Source: Bacteroidota bacterium
GTDB taxonomy: Bacteria; Bacteroidota; Bacteroidia; Chitinophagales; LD1
Reading direction: 5' to 3'
Assembly (NCBI GenBank): GCA_018267365.1
Contig: JAFDYQ010000006.1
Location: forward strand, 1-64,000
Length of the DNA: 64,000 bases
The position numbers and the translations under genes are program-made. The notes below the pieces were generated by a model. That model was not told the origin of the DNA. It was given only the letters and a program-made list of their open reading frames with translations, and searched no databases. Within the stretch, counting starts at the first letter, position 1, and the number at the start of each line of letters is the position of its first letter. Shown here in pieces: positions 52,047-61,033 of this stretch.

Positions 52047-53489
52047 ATGAAGGATCAATATGCATCTGAACTGCAGCAGTGGATAGGCAAGGAGCAAGCT
52101 GCTCTGGCCCTGCTGGATACTGCCAGCAAACTGCAACTCGAAAAGTCAGTAGAGCTCGTACTCTTCCGCCGTAAATTGTTTGACAAGAAGATCAGCGAGA
52201 TACTGAGCGATCATGCCTATGCCGAGAAATTCACAGAGCTGAAGTTTCCTGTCTCTCTGTCCCTCAATATAGCTACGGCTATAGCCAAGCTGGACCTGGC
52301 GCCATCTCGCATAGACATTGGTCGCCTGTGCACTGAGTTTGTAGAGTCAGGCAGTGACAATTATGATGCTTTTGTAGCTGATAAGCTCAAGAATTTTGGC
52401 GGCAAGGATAAGAAAGAGATCAAGCCTCGTGATGTAGTCCTTTATGGTTTTGGTCGTATAGGCCGCCTGGCTGCGAGGGTGCTGATAGAGCACTCCGGTG
52501 GTGGCCAGCGCCTCCGTCTCCGCGCTATCGTGACACGTGATAAGGCTACTGACGACCTGGCCAAGCGGGCCTCCCTGCTGCGCAAAGACTCTGTACACGG
52601 ACGTTTCGCGGGTGTGATAGAGGCTGATGTGGAGAATAGCTCCATTATCATCAATGGTCACCGCGTACATATGATCACCGCCGCCTCTCCATCTGAGGTA
52701 GACTATACCGCCTACGGTATAGAGGATGCGATCATCATAGACAATACGGGTGCCTGGCGCGATGAAAAAGGCCTCAGCGAACACCTGAAAGCAAAGGGCG
52801 CCGGAATGGTGATACTCACCGCCCCCGGCAAAGGCGACCTGCCTAACATCGTGTATGGTGTGAACCATGAGCAGTTTGATGGTAAGAATGGTAAGATCTT
52901 TACTGCTGCGAGCTGTACGACCAATGCGATCGTACCGGTGATCAAGGTGATCAAAGACAGCCTTGGTATCGAGCGCGGTCACATAGAAACTGTACATGCG
53001 TATACCAATGATCAGAACCTGCTGGATAACTATCACAAGAAGTCCCGCCGTGGCCGTAGTGCGCCAAATAACATGGTAATCACCGAGACCGGTGCCGGCA
53101 AGGCAGTGACCAAGATATACCCTGAGATGAAGGGTCTGCTGACATCCAACGCGGTGCGTGTACCTGTACAGGATGTCTCACTAGCTATCCTAAATCTGCA
53201 CGTGTCCAAGAAGACCTCTGTGGAAGAAGTAAATGCGCTACTCAAAAAGTCCTCTCTGTACGGTGAACTGGTAGAGCAAATAGACTACTCTATGAATGCT
53301 GAGCTGGTATCGAGCGACGTGGTGGGCAATAGCCACGCCTGCGAGATAGACAGCCACGCTACCATCGTATCAGAAGATGGCCAGAATGTGGTGGTCTATG
53401 CCTGGTACGACAACGAGTATGGCTATACCTGTCAGGTAGTGCGCCTGGCGCGTCACCTGGCCGGTGTACGCAGGCTGACTTACTATTGA
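52047..53489 (+). CDS. gap: Glyceraldehyde-3-phosphate dehydrogenase, long form
   Basis: Glycolytic/gluconeogenic enzyme: glyceraldehyde 3-phosphate plus NAD(P)+ and phosphate to 1,3-bisphosphoglycerate. The catalytic Cys is Cys290 in AASCTTNAIVPV; the nucleotide motif is YGFGRIGRLAARVL and the base His lies in the HAYTNDQNLLDNYHKKSRRGRSA region (read as separate short motifs HAYTNDQ and SRRGRSA). The 480-residue product has a ~125-residue helical N-terminal extension (KDQYASELQQWIGKEQAAL) found in a Bacteroidota/proteobacterial subgroup. The ATG at 52047 is chosen; the frame to 51972 overlaps the promoter. Highly expressed codons and a consensus promoter fit a housekeeping role. Confidence 0.95.
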   Translation: MKDQYASELQQWIGKEQAALALLDTASKLQLEKSVELVLFRRKLFDKKISEILSDHAYAEKFTELKFPVSLSLNIATAIAKLDLAPSRIDIGRLCTEFVESGSDNYDAFVADKLKNFGGKDKKEIKPRDVVLYGFGRIGRLAARVLIEHSGGGQRLRLRAIVTRDKATDDLAKRASLLRKDSVHGRFAGVIEADVENSSIIINGHRVHMITAASPSEVDYTAYGIEDAIIIDNTGAWRDEKGLSEHLKAKGAGMVILTAPGKGDLPNIVYGVNHEQFDGKNGKIFTAASCTTNAIVPVIKVIKDSLGIERGHIETVHAYTNDQNLLDNYHKKSRRGRSAPNNMVITETGAGKAVTKIYPEMKGLLTSNAVRVPVQDVSLAILNLHVSKKTSVEEVNALLKKSSLYGELVEQIDYSMNAELVSSDVVGNSHACEIDSHATIVSEDGQNVVVYAWYDNEYGYTCQVVRLARHLAGVRRLTYY

Positions 53490-53513
53490 TCACAGTCTAA
53501 AAGTATAAACGTG

Positions 53514-53541
53514 AAAAGACTGGCATTTTTGCCAGCCTTTT
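53514..53541 (+). terminator. gap terminator
   Basis: AAAAG-A-CTGGC pairs with GCCAG-C-CTTTT around an ATTTTT loop, with a T-rich tail. It lies 24 bp after the gap stop codon. Confidence 0.8.
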
Positions 53542-53542
53542 C

Positions 53543-53550
53543 TATTTTCG
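53543..53550 (+). promoter_or_regulatory. -7 promoter element (TATTTTCG)
   Basis: One base off TAnnTTTG, 32 bp before the ATG at 53583, directly after the gap terminator. The -33 box would overlap the hairpin and is not matched. Confidence 0.4.
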
Positions 53551-53582
53551 TCCCGCAATATTTTTTTAAACTCTACTCAAAA

Positions 53583-54140
53583 ATGAAAACGATGAAAAAG
53601 ATCGCAATTTGTCTGGCTATCGCAGCGATAGCATCTCTGTCTCTCCTGTCTTCTTGTTCTAAAGCCCCTGCCACTACTACTGTCGCCTGCACTACGGGTA
53701 GCATGGCTGCTAATCTGAATGGTACGGCTTTTACGGCGGCTTCTTTCCAGAATACCCTTTTCAGAGGTACCGCTAATGGTGTAGATGCTAAAAGGTTTGA
53801 CCTGCGCGCTACCAACAGTGCCGGCAAGACCCTCATCATCTCTATTTCTGACTATCGTGATGGCAAGGTGGGTGAAGGTATGCGTACAGGTACCTACTTT
53901 CTGGATGCCACTGAAAATCTGTGCAATAGCAATCAATCTGCCTGTGTAGGCGTACTCGTGACCTATGACGGCGCTATCTACCTGCCTGTCGGCACAGGCT
54001 CAGTATCTGTTACCTCTTGTGACGCTACCAATCACACTATAACTGGTACTATCTCCGGTAGCGTGGAAGATTATAGCGGCAATACATTTACCATCAGCAA
54101 CACAACCTTTACCAACTGCTGCTACTCTCTGGTGCAGTAG
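53583..54140 (+). CDS. DUF6252-like secreted lipoprotein
   Basis: A 185-residue exported lipoprotein. From 53583 (MKTMKKIAICLAIAAIASLS) the signal ends at a lipobox Cys in LLSSCSKAP; the second ATG at 53592 is an equal choice. The mature part has the NLNGTAFTAASFQNT opening and ISISDYRDGKVGEGMRTGTYFL, then SGSVEDYSGNTFTISNTTFTN, the beta-sandwich pattern I associate with DUF6252 proteins of Bacteroidota. No function is known. It lies between gap and ffh with its own terminator. Confidence 0.78.
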   Translation: MKTMKKIAICLAIAAIASLSLLSSCSKAPATTTVACTTGSMAANLNGTAFTAASFQNTLFRGTANGVDAKRFDLRATNSAGKTLIISISDYRDGKVGEGMRTGTYFLDATENLCNSNQSACVGVLVTYDGAIYLPVGTGSVSVTSCDATNHTITGTISGSVEDYSGNTFTISNTTFTNCCYSLVQ

Positions 54141-54164
54141 TTTAACTGGTTTTAGCTCATTATT

Positions 54165-54192
54165 AAAAGGTTGGCAGTAGTGCTGACCTTTT
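54165..54192 (+). terminator. Terminator after the DUF6252-like gene
   Basis: AAAAGGTTGGCA pairs with TGCTGACCTTTT over 12 bp (two wobble pairs) around GTAG, followed by TTCTTATTTT. Confidence 0.8.
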
Positions 54193-54194
54193 CT

Positions 54195-54202
54195 TATTTT
54201 CG
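54195..54202 (+). promoter_or_regulatory. -7 promoter element of ffh (TATTTTCG)
   Basis: One base off TAnnTTTG, 43 bp before the ffh ATG and overlapping the tail of the preceding terminator. A weak TTG lies about 21 bp upstream, within the hairpin stem. Confidence 0.4.
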
Positions 54203-54245
54203 CCATCCCGTTGACAGCTGACTGTGGACGGTAGACTAGAAAGCC

Positions 54246-55574
54246 ATGTTTGAGAATTTACAGGAAAAGCTCGAGGGAGCGTTTAAAACCCTCAAAGGAC
54301 AAGGAAAGATCACCGAGATCAACGTAGCGGAGACCGTCAAGGAGATCCGTCGCGCGCTCGTAGATGCCGATGTCAACTATAAAATAGCCAAGGATTTTAC
54401 CGACCGTGTGCGTGAGAAGGCGATGGGTGCAGGCGTACTTACTGCGGTCTCTCCCGGCCAGATGATCACCAAGATCATGCACGATGAGCTGACCGAACTG
54501 ATGGGTGGCAAGGAGGCTGACTTCAATATCAAAGGTAGCCCGGCTATCATCCTCATAGCAGGTCTGCAGGGTAGTGGTAAGACGACCTTTACGCACAAGC
54601 TGGCGAACTTCCTCAAGACTAAGAAATACAAGAAGCCGCTCATGGTGGCTGGTGATGTGTACCGCCCGGCGGCTATAGACCAGCTCATGGTGCTCGGAGA
54701 GAAAATAGAGATCCCAGTATACGCAGATAAGGAAAGCAAGGACCCGGTAGCGATCGCTCTTGCTGGTATAGCCAAGGCAAAGGCCGATGGTAATGATGTG
54801 GTGATCATAGATACCGCAGGCCGCCTCGCAGTAGATGAGGAGATGATGAAGGAGATCAGCGCGGTGAAGGCAAAGACCAATCCGAATGAGATCCTCTTTG
54901 TAGTAGACTCGATGACGGGTCAGGATGCGGTGAATACTGCCAAGGCATTCAATGAGCGCCTGAACTTCGACGGTGTGGTACTGACCAAGCTGGATGGTGA
55001 TACACGCGGTGGTGCGGCACTCACGATCACCTATACAGTAGGCAAGCCGATCAAATTTATCTCCAGTGGTGAGAAGGTGGATACGCTCGATATCTTCTAT
55101 CCTGAGCGTATGGCTACGCGTATCCTCGGCATGGGCGATATCGTGAGCTTCGTAGAGAAGGCGCAAGAGCAGTACGACGAAAAGAAAGCCCGCGAACTCG
55201 AAGCCAAGATCAGTAAGAACCAATTCAACTTCAATGACTTCCTCTACCAGCTGGAGCAGATCAAGAAGATGGGCAACATGAAAGACCTCCTCGGAATGAT
55301 ACCGGGTATGGGCAAGGCGCTGAAGGATGTAGATATCAAGGACGATGCTTTCAAGAAAGTAGAAGCGATCATCCTGTCAATGACGCCGGAGGAGCGCGAG
55401 AAGCCAGACCTTATAGATGGCCGCCGCCGCCAGCGCCTCGCGAAAGGCAGCGGTAACACGATACAGGAAGTCAATGCTTTCATCAAGCAGTTTGAAGAGA
55501 TGAAGAAGATGATGAAGAGCATGCAGAAGATGAGCTCTGCGGGCCGTATGATGAAGGGACTTCCGGGTAGATAA
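54246..55574 (+). CDS. ffh: Signal recognition particle protein Ffh
   Basis: GTPase that with 4.5S RNA targets membrane proteins to the translocon. The helical N domain (about 1-85) precedes the G domain: GLQGSGKTTFTHKLA (P-loop), GDVYRPAAIDQL, DTAGRL and TKLDGDTRGGAAL. The Met-rich M domain follows with IPGMGKAL, GSGNTIQEVNAFIKQFEEMK and the finger/SRP-RNA contacts (RRRQRLAKGSG). The 442-residue length is normal. No ftsY or 4.5S RNA gene is in the window. Confidence 0.97.
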   Translation: MFENLQEKLEGAFKTLKGQGKITEINVAETVKEIRRALVDADVNYKIAKDFTDRVREKAMGAGVLTAVSPGQMITKIMHDELTELMGGKEADFNIKGSPAIILIAGLQGSGKTTFTHKLANFLKTKKYKKPLMVAGDVYRPAAIDQLMVLGEKIEIPVYADKESKDPVAIALAGIAKAKADGNDVVIIDTAGRLAVDEEMMKEISAVKAKTNPNEILFVVDSMTGQDAVNTAKAFNERLNFDGVVLTKLDGDTRGGAALTITYTVGKPIKFISSGEKVDTLDIFYPERMATRILGMGDIVSFVEKAQEQYDEKKARELEAKISKNQFNFNDFLYQLEQIKKMGNMKDLLGMIPGMGKALKDVDIKDDAFKKVEAIILSMTPEEREKPDLIDGRRRQRLAKGSGNTIQEVNAFIKQFEEMKKMMKSMQKMSSAGRMMKGLPGR

Positions 55575-55597
55575 TCTGCTGATAGATAAATATTACA

Positions 55598-55627
55598 ACG
55601 GTCCCGGTTTCTACCAGGGCCGTTTTT
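55598..55627 (+). terminator. ffh terminator
   Basis: ACGGTCCCGG pairs with CCAGGGCCGT over 10 bp (including wobble pairs) around a TTTCTA loop, followed by five T. Confidence 0.85.
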
Positions 55628-55643
55628 GTTTTATATTGAGGTT

Positions 55644-56135
55644 ATGATCACATTGAAGCGGCTCACACAGGACGACTGGCAGACGTACAGGGATATCCGT
55701 CTGGAATCGCTGCGTGAGGAGCCTTTGTTCTTTGGCGGACGTGTGCAGGTGGAAGAGGCGCTGACGGAGGCCGACTGGCGCTCGCGCCTCTCCGGCGGTC
55801 GGCAAAATGCTGTATGGTGTCTGTTTGATGATGATACGCCCGTGGGGCTCACTGGTGTGGTGCAGCAGCGTGAAGATGCGGATGGTGCCTTGCTGGTCGC
55901 GTCGTACATCAGGCGGCCTTATCGCGGTAACGGCTACTCAGCACAGTACTATCAGGCACGTATAGACTGGGCACGCGAGCAAGGTTTCAAGTATATAGAT
56001 GTGGCGCACCGCAGCGGTAATGAAGCCTCACGTGCGGCCAATCGAAAAGCCGGTTTCCAATACACGCATACGGAGAGTGTACTATGGCCTGATGGCACGC
56101 ACGATGATAAGGTCTGCTACCGGCTCATTTTGTGA
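55644..56135 (+). CDS. GNAT-family N-acetyltransferase
   Basis: A 163-residue acetyltransferase. MITLKRLTQDDWQTYRDIRL is the usual opening; the acetyl-CoA loop is IRRPYRGNGYSAQYYQARI, with Arg/Gly spacing of the RxxGxG/A pattern, and the last part reads GNEASRAANRKAGFQ, the normal second motif. Closest in look to the YesJ/ribosomal-protein or small-molecule acetyltransferases; acceptor unknown. The TTG at 55626 is inside the ffh terminator and rejected. Confidence 0.88.
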   Translation: MITLKRLTQDDWQTYRDIRLESLREEPLFFGGRVQVEEALTEADWRSRLSGGRQNAVWCLFDDDTPVGLTGVVQQREDADGALLVASYIRRPYRGNGYSAQYYQARIDWAREQGFKYIDVAHRSGNEASRAANRKAGFQYTHTESVLWPDGTHDDKVCYRLIL

Positions 56136-56168
56136 TTAACTCGTTCCCCCGCGTGTCAGCGCAAATTT

Positions 56169-56176
56169 TACTTTCG
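56169..56176 (+). promoter_or_regulatory. -7 promoter element of tex (TACTTTCG)
   Basis: Same box as at 19783 and 27734, 68 bp before the tex ATG. The leader so defined contains the palindrome at 56207. No clear -33 TTTG at 19 bp. Confidence 0.35.
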
Positions 56177-56206
56177 CAGTCCATTTTTTAAATTAATGTA
56201 TTTAAG

Positions 56207-56225
56207 CCCTCTCCGAAGGAGAGGG
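56207..56225. repeat. Palindromic element CCCTCTCC-GAA-GGAGAGGG
   Basis: An 8-bp perfect stem with a 3-base loop, followed by TTGGGAGAGG. The sequence resembles a short dispersed palindromic repeat seen in many bacterial genomes. It would form a hairpin in the tex leader just before the start. Confidence 0.7.
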
Positions 56226-56244
56226 TTGGGAGAGGTTGTATTTT

Positions 56245-58380
56245 ATGGAAGATCATAGCAAAGAAATAGCTCGCCTGGCCAATGTGCCGGTGAGAGGCGT
56301 GGTAGCAGTACTGGAGCTTTTCGCCGAAGGCGCTACTATACCATTCATAGCCCGCTATCGCAAGGATAAGACGGGAAACCTGGACGAAGTAGCCATCGGA
56401 CAGATAGAGGCTTTCAAAAAGCAGCTGAATGAGTTTTACCATCGCAAGGAGGTGATCGTAAAGTCTATCACCGAGCAGGGCAAGATGACCGAAGATCTGA
56501 TGGCTAAACTCGATGCCGCTACCGCGCTGGCCGAGCTGGAGGATATCTACCTGCCCTACAAACCTAAGCGCCGCACCCGCGCCATGATAGCGCGTGAGAA
56601 TGGCCTGGAGCCACTCGCACACATCATAGATGAAATGACGGAGCGCACCCTGGATAAGGTGGCAGCCGGCTTTATCACTGATAAGGTGCTGACGGCGGAT
56701 GAAGCGCTGGCCGGTGCCCGCGACATCATAGCAGAGTGGGTGAGTGAAGATGCAGATGTGCGCTCCAAAGTGCGCCGCAAGTTTGAGCGCTTTGGCAAGA
56801 CCATCGCGACGGTGTGGCCGGACAAGAAGGAGGAAGGCGCGAAGTACCGCGACTACTTTGAGTACTCGGAGCTGGTGTCTAAGATGCCATCGCACCGCAT
56901 CCTTGCTATCTTCCGTGGGGTCACAGAGGGTATCCTGCGTATGAGCATCGAGCCAGAGGAGGAGTTTGTGCTGCAAGATATCGAGCGGATGTATATAGAG
57001 GGCAGCGGCCCCTGTCAGGATCAGTTTAAAAAGGCTATCAAGGACTGCTACAAGCGCCTGCTGCAGCCGCAGTTTGAGACGGAGTTTCGCATGCTGCTTC
57101 GGGATAAGGCAGAGGAGGAGGCGATCAAAGTTTTCGCTGAGAACCTACGTCAGCTTTTGCTGTCCTCACCACTCGGGCCGAAGCGTATACTGGCCATAGA
57201 TCCGGGTATTCGCACAGGCTGCAAGATCGTTTGTCTCGACGAGAAAGGCGACCTGCAAAAGACCGATCTCATATTCCTATTGGACAATGCTACGAAAGAC
57301 CAGGAGGCTGCCACCAAGCTCAAACACCTGGTAGAGCGCTACAAGATCGATGCTTTTGCCATAGGTGATGGTACTGCTGGCCGGGAGACGGAGAAGTTTG
57401 TACGCAGTATCACTTTCGATCATCCGGTGCAGCTCTATATGGTGAATGAGGATGGCGCATCTGTATATTCTGCCTCAGAGGTGGCGCGGGAGGAATTTCC
57501 CGATCAGGATGTGACAGTGCGCGGTGCAGTATCTATAGGCCGCAGGCTCATGGATCCACTGGCAGAGCTTGTGAAGATCGATCCCAAGTCAATCGGCGTA
57601 GGCCAATACCAGCATGATGTCAATCAATTTCGCCTCAAGGATAAACTCGATCAGACTGTCGTGTCCTGCGTGAATGCCGTAGGTGTGAATCTCAACACGG
57701 CGAGCAAGCATTTACTGTCTTATGTTTCAGGTATCGGTCCATCGCTCGCGGAAAATATTGTAATCTATCGCAAGCAAGTAGGCAAATTCTCCTCGCGCAA
57801 GCAGCTGAAGGAAGTGCCGCGCCTGGGTGATAAAGCCTATGAGCAGTGTGCAGGCTTCCTCCGTATCAAAGATGTCGACAATCCACTCGATGCAAGCGCT
57901 GTGCACCCGGAGGCCTACGCACTGGTAGAGAAAATAGCAAAGGATCTGCGCACCGATGTAGGCCAGCTGATAGGCAATGAATCTAAGATAGCAGAGGTGA
58001 AACCTGAGGCATATATCTCAGGCACCGTCGGTACGCATACGCTGAATGACATTCTGGCCGAGTTGCGTAAGCCTGGCCTCGACCCGCGTAGCGAGGCAGA
58101 GCAGTTTGAGTTTTCGCATGAGGTATTTAAGATAGAAGATGTCAAGGTGGGGATGGTGCTGCCGGGTGTGGTGACCAATATCACGCGCTTTGGAGCTTTT
58201 GTGGATGTGGGTGTGAAGCAGGATGGATTGATACACGTGTCCCAGATAGCTGACAAGTTTATCAGTGATCCATCAGCTGTGCTGAAACTCAATCAGAAAG
58301 TGACCGTCAAAGTAATGGAGGTAGATATACAGCGCAAGCGGGTCAACCTGACTATGAAGCCATCTTTGCTCGCATCGTAG
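56245..58380 (+). CDS. tex: Tex-family transcription accessory RNA-binding protein
   Basis: Nucleic-acid-binding protein involved in transcription and stress responses. Domain order is normal: N-terminal helical domain (about 1-180), YqgF/RNase H-like domain (RILAIDPGIRTGCKIVC), two HhH segments (GIGPSLAENIVIYRKQVG, VPRLGDKAYEQCAGFLRI) and a C-terminal S1 domain (GVVTNITRFGAFVDVGVKQD). The 711-residue length fits. The ATG at 56245 is chosen; the TTG at 56236 lies in the palindrome-flanking leader. It converges with the sensor kinase at 58382, one base apart. Confidence 0.96.
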   Translation: MEDHSKEIARLANVPVRGVVAVLELFAEGATIPFIARYRKDKTGNLDEVAIGQIEAFKKQLNEFYHRKEVIVKSITEQGKMTEDLMAKLDAATALAELEDIYLPYKPKRRTRAMIARENGLEPLAHIIDEMTERTLDKVAAGFITDKVLTADEALAGARDIIAEWVSEDADVRSKVRRKFERFGKTIATVWPDKKEEGAKYRDYFEYSELVSKMPSHRILAIFRGVTEGILRMSIEPEEEFVLQDIERMYIEGSGPCQDQFKKAIKDCYKRLLQPQFETEFRMLLRDKAEEEAIKVFAENLRQLLLSSPLGPKRILAIDPGIRTGCKIVCLDEKGDLQKTDLIFLLDNATKDQEAATKLKHLVERYKIDAFAIGDGTAGRETEKFVRSITFDHPVQLYMVNEDGASVYSASEVAREEFPDQDVTVRGAVSIGRRLMDPLAELVKIDPKSIGVGQYQHDVNQFRLKDKLDQTVVSCVNAVGVNLNTASKHLLSYVSGIGPSLAENIVIYRKQVGKFSSRKQLKEVPRLGDKAYEQCAGFLRIKDVDNPLDASAVHPEAYALVEKIAKDLRTDVGQLIGNESKIAEVKPEAYISGTVGTHTLNDILAELRKPGLDPRSEAEQFEFSHEVFKIEDVKVGMVLPGVVTNITRFGAFVDVGVKQDGLIHVSQIADKFISDPSAVLKLNQKVTVKVMEVDIQRKRVNLTMKPSLLAS

Positions 58381-58381
58381 A

Positions 58382-60433
58382 TCAGGATACTGGTAGTGCC
58401 ACGTAGAATGTAGCGCCTTTCTCGGGTTCGCCGGTGGCGTATATGATACCCGCGTGATTCTTGACTATAGTCTTGCAAATGGCCAGTCCAACCCCTGAGC
58501 CGAAATATTGACTTTTGGCGTGCAGCCGTTGAAATGGCTCAAATATCTTTTCGGCGTATTCCTGTTCAAACCCGATCCCATTGTCGGTCACAGTGATCAG
58601 ATGGTAGTATGCACCCGTATCCGGATGTCCGTGCACTATAGCAGATCCGGGCACCTGACTGTAGTTTATATCTATTTTGACCGGCTGACCGGGTTGGGCG
58701 TATTTGATAGAATTGCCGATCAGGTTTTGAAATAATTGATACATCTGTACCGAGACCGCGTGAATATGCGGTAAGTGTGGTATACTGATAGTTATCTGAC
58801 CGGATTCATCTGGGTTGATAGCCTCCTCCTTTACACGTTCTACTATTTTATTGAGATCTACATCTTCATATTGTGAAGAGACATCATGTGCCTTGGAGTA
58901 TATCAGCAGGTCATCTATGAATTGCTGCATATTTTTGCTCGATGTGATGATACGCTGGAGCAGTTCTTTTTTACGCTCCTCTGTGGTCTGCGCCTCAGGG
59001 TCCAGTATCATATTGGCAAAGGTGCGGATCTTGCGCAGCGGCTCTTGCAGATCATGGCTGGCCACATGGTTGAACGCTCTCAGCTCTTTATTTTTTGCCT
59101 TGAGCATTTCATTGTTCGCTTCCAGTTGCTTGTTCTTGGCCTTTAGTTGCTCCTCAGCTATTTTACGTTCGCTCAGATCTCGTGTCACCTTGGAGAAGCC
59201 GACCACTCTGCCATCCGTATCGTGGAGCGCTGTGATCACTACACTGCCCCAAAATCTGCTTCCATCCTTTCGTACGCGCCATCCCTCATGTGTGGCACGG
59301 CCATTTTTCTGAGCCAGGCCCAGGAGCTGCTCAGGAAGTTGGTTTTTCCGATCCTGCTCACTGTAGAAGAGACGGAAATTTTTGCCCACTATCTCCTCTG
59401 CGGTATAGCCCTTGATCTTGCTGGCACCCATGTTCCAGTTGCGTATCGTACCATCTGTATCCAGCAGTATGATAGCATAGTCCTGCACCTCTGCGATCAT
59501 TTTCTGGTATTGCTCCTCATTGCGGCGCAGCATTTCGCTTTTTTCCTGCAGGTCATAGTTCAGTTCGCTGATCTTGAGGTTTACTTTTGCCGTATCCGTG
59601 ACCAGATGAGACACACAGAGTACACCGTAGGTGCCGCCCTCCCCGTCTGAGAGGGGTAGCAGGTGCATATCAAACAGATCTTCACCATTGATCAGCGACC
59701 TGGTGCTATGATACCGCACTGTCTCTCCGGTGAGGACCCTGCACAGGTCAGCTTGTATAGACGTTCCTTTGATCTGAGGAAATAGCTCCTCCACCGTACG
59801 GCCTATGACATCGCTGAGTACCATGTGGTAGCGGTCCAGAGCCTTATTGTTCATAGTGATAAGGCGCAGATCCTTGTCCAATGCCAGGATCAGGTCTGTA
59901 CTGGAGTTGATCAGCGCCTCGGCAAATTGATTGCCCTTCCGCAGTCGCTCATTCTGAATATCAATGAAAACTTTGAAAGAGCGTGAGGTGACCTCCTGTA
60001 GGTAGTAGTCTATTTCGCCACTGATCTCGGTATAGATGCCAAAATCCTGAGTATAGTCAGGCAGGAGCCGCAGCAGCGCCGTGCGCCGGATGTATTGTGC
60101 CTTAGTGATGTCTTCGGCCACCAACTGGTCACGACCTATGATAGGGAGCTGATTGTTTACCCATTTTTGGAGCGCATCTTCGATTTGTGCATCCATCTCT
60201 CCCCGTACTATATAGCTCCAATATTCAATGGTCGGCTCCAAAGAGACTTTCAAGCGATCTTCTGGTGGGATAGCAGAGAAATATTTCATGATCGGAGCCT
60301 CTACTTCTTCAGAGAGTTGCCACTGCAGGTCTATAAATGTCTCCAGGCGCTGCTCCAATATATAACCTATAAATCCAGGAAGAAGATGTAGCTGTTTCTT
60401 CAGAGATATATGAGTAGGTGCTGCCGGTGTCAT
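58382..60433 (-). CDS. Soluble two-PAS sensor histidine kinase
   Basis: A 683-residue cytosolic kinase with no membrane segment. The N-terminal ~165 residues are a helical region (PGFIGYILEQRLETFIDLQW) that looks like an RsbR-type globin-like sensing domain; two PAS domains follow (about 175-285 and 308-425, the second with NWNMGASKIKGYTAEEIVGKNF), then a coiled coil rich in KNKQLEANNEMLKAKNKEL, a HisKA domain with the His in ASHDLQEPLRKI, and HATPase motifs DNGIGF and GSGVGLAIC. It overlaps by 4 bp the response regulator gene upstream, forming a two-gene unit. The partner receiver is probably that protein. Confidence 0.92.
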   Translation of the reverse strand: MTPAAPTHISLKKQLHLLPGFIGYILEQRLETFIDLQWQLSEEVEAPIMKYFSAIPPEDRLKVSLEPTIEYWSYIVRGEMDAQIEDALQKWVNNQLPIIGRDQLVAEDITKAQYIRRTALLRLLPDYTQDFGIYTEISGEIDYYLQEVTSRSFKVFIDIQNERLRKGNQFAEALINSSTDLILALDKDLRLITMNNKALDRYHMVLSDVIGRTVEELFPQIKGTSIQADLCRVLTGETVRYHSTRSLINGEDLFDMHLLPLSDGEGGTYGVLCVSHLVTDTAKVNLKISELNYDLQEKSEMLRRNEEQYQKMIAEVQDYAIILLDTDGTIRNWNMGASKIKGYTAEEIVGKNFRLFYSEQDRKNQLPEQLLGLAQKNGRATHEGWRVRKDGSRFWGSVVITALHDTDGRVVGFSKVTRDLSERKIAEEQLKAKNKQLEANNEMLKAKNKELRAFNHVASHDLQEPLRKIRTFANMILDPEAQTTEERKKELLQRIITSSKNMQQFIDDLLIYSKAHDVSSQYEDVDLNKIVERVKEEAINPDESGQITISIPHLPHIHAVSVQMYQLFQNLIGNSIKYAQPGQPVKIDINYSQVPGSAIVHGHPDTGAYYHLITVTDNGIGFEQEYAEKIFEPFQRLHAKSQYFGSGVGLAICKTIVKNHAGIIYATGEPEKGATFYVALPVS

Positions 60434-60900
60434 TGTCCTATAGATTTAGGGCCCTGCAGCAAAACGAAATTTTGCCGCTCAGGTGTACAATGGCTTGCCC
60501 AGTCCATAGATCCTATCACCTGCAGCATTTCTTTGAGCAAGGAAAAAGAACTAGGCTTTCGGATATAATAATCGGCTCCGTGAGCATACATCTCATCTAC
60601 CTGCTCCTGATTGCCGGATGTAGAGTAAATAATAACAGGGATAGCGGATAGTTGCTGTGAGCTGCGGATTTCGGACAGGCATTCTTTGCCATTTTTTATA
60701 GGCATATTCATGTCCAGAAATAAAACATCCGGAATGGCACCCTCAGGACTGTTTTTCAGTTTTTGCAAGAGTACGTTGCCATTTTCCGCTATAGCCAGCT
60801 GAGCCTCGGGCAAACTCGCTTCCACAGCCTGGGCAAAAAGCTCTCTGTCGTCCTCGTCATCATCGGCCAGCATTATTTTGAGATCCCTTTTTGCGGACAT
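60430..60900 (-). CDS. Single-domain response regulator
   Basis: A 156-residue CheY-like receiver without output domain. Acid pocket DDDEDD at the start, phospho-accepting Asp in VLFLDMNMPIKNG, switch Ser/Thr in YSTSG and the conserved Lys in IRKPSS. It is the first gene of the pair with the soluble kinase (4-bp overlap) and may relay phosphate or act by protein contact, as for the Bacteroidota CheY-like proteins next to PAS kinases. No flagellar or gliding genes lie beside it. Confidence 0.94.
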   Translation of the reverse strand: MSAKRDLKIMLADDDEDDRELFAQAVEASLPEAQLAIAENGNVLLQKLKNSPEGAIPDVLFLDMNMPIKNGKECLSEIRSSQQLSAIPVIIYSTSGNQEQVDEMYAHGADYYIRKPSSFSLLKEMLQVIGSMDWASHCTPERQNFVLLQGPKSIGQ

Positions 60901-61033
60901 TTATAGAGTGTATGGTTGATTATATAAGAACTATGGAAAATATGAAAGCAAAATTCATGCTGCAATAGATACCCCAAAATGGGGTTTATTTTGCCTTGTT
61001 TATTTATTTGGGAATATGTAGCCAAACGTCACG

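Noticed and set aside
52347..53036. 229-codon minus-strand frame inside gap
   Set aside because: Shadow of codon bias in the GAPDH gene; no homology-like motifs.
54258..55223. 321-codon open frame on the minus strand inside ffh
   Set aside because: It is the antisense shadow of a strongly conserved GTPase gene; its product is rich in His/Leu/Arg strings with no domain, and there is no leader or terminator for it.
56188..56976. 262-codon minus-strand frame inside tex
   Set aside because: Covers the palindrome and the tex 5' end; low-complexity product without domain. The plus-strand Tex protein explains the sequence.
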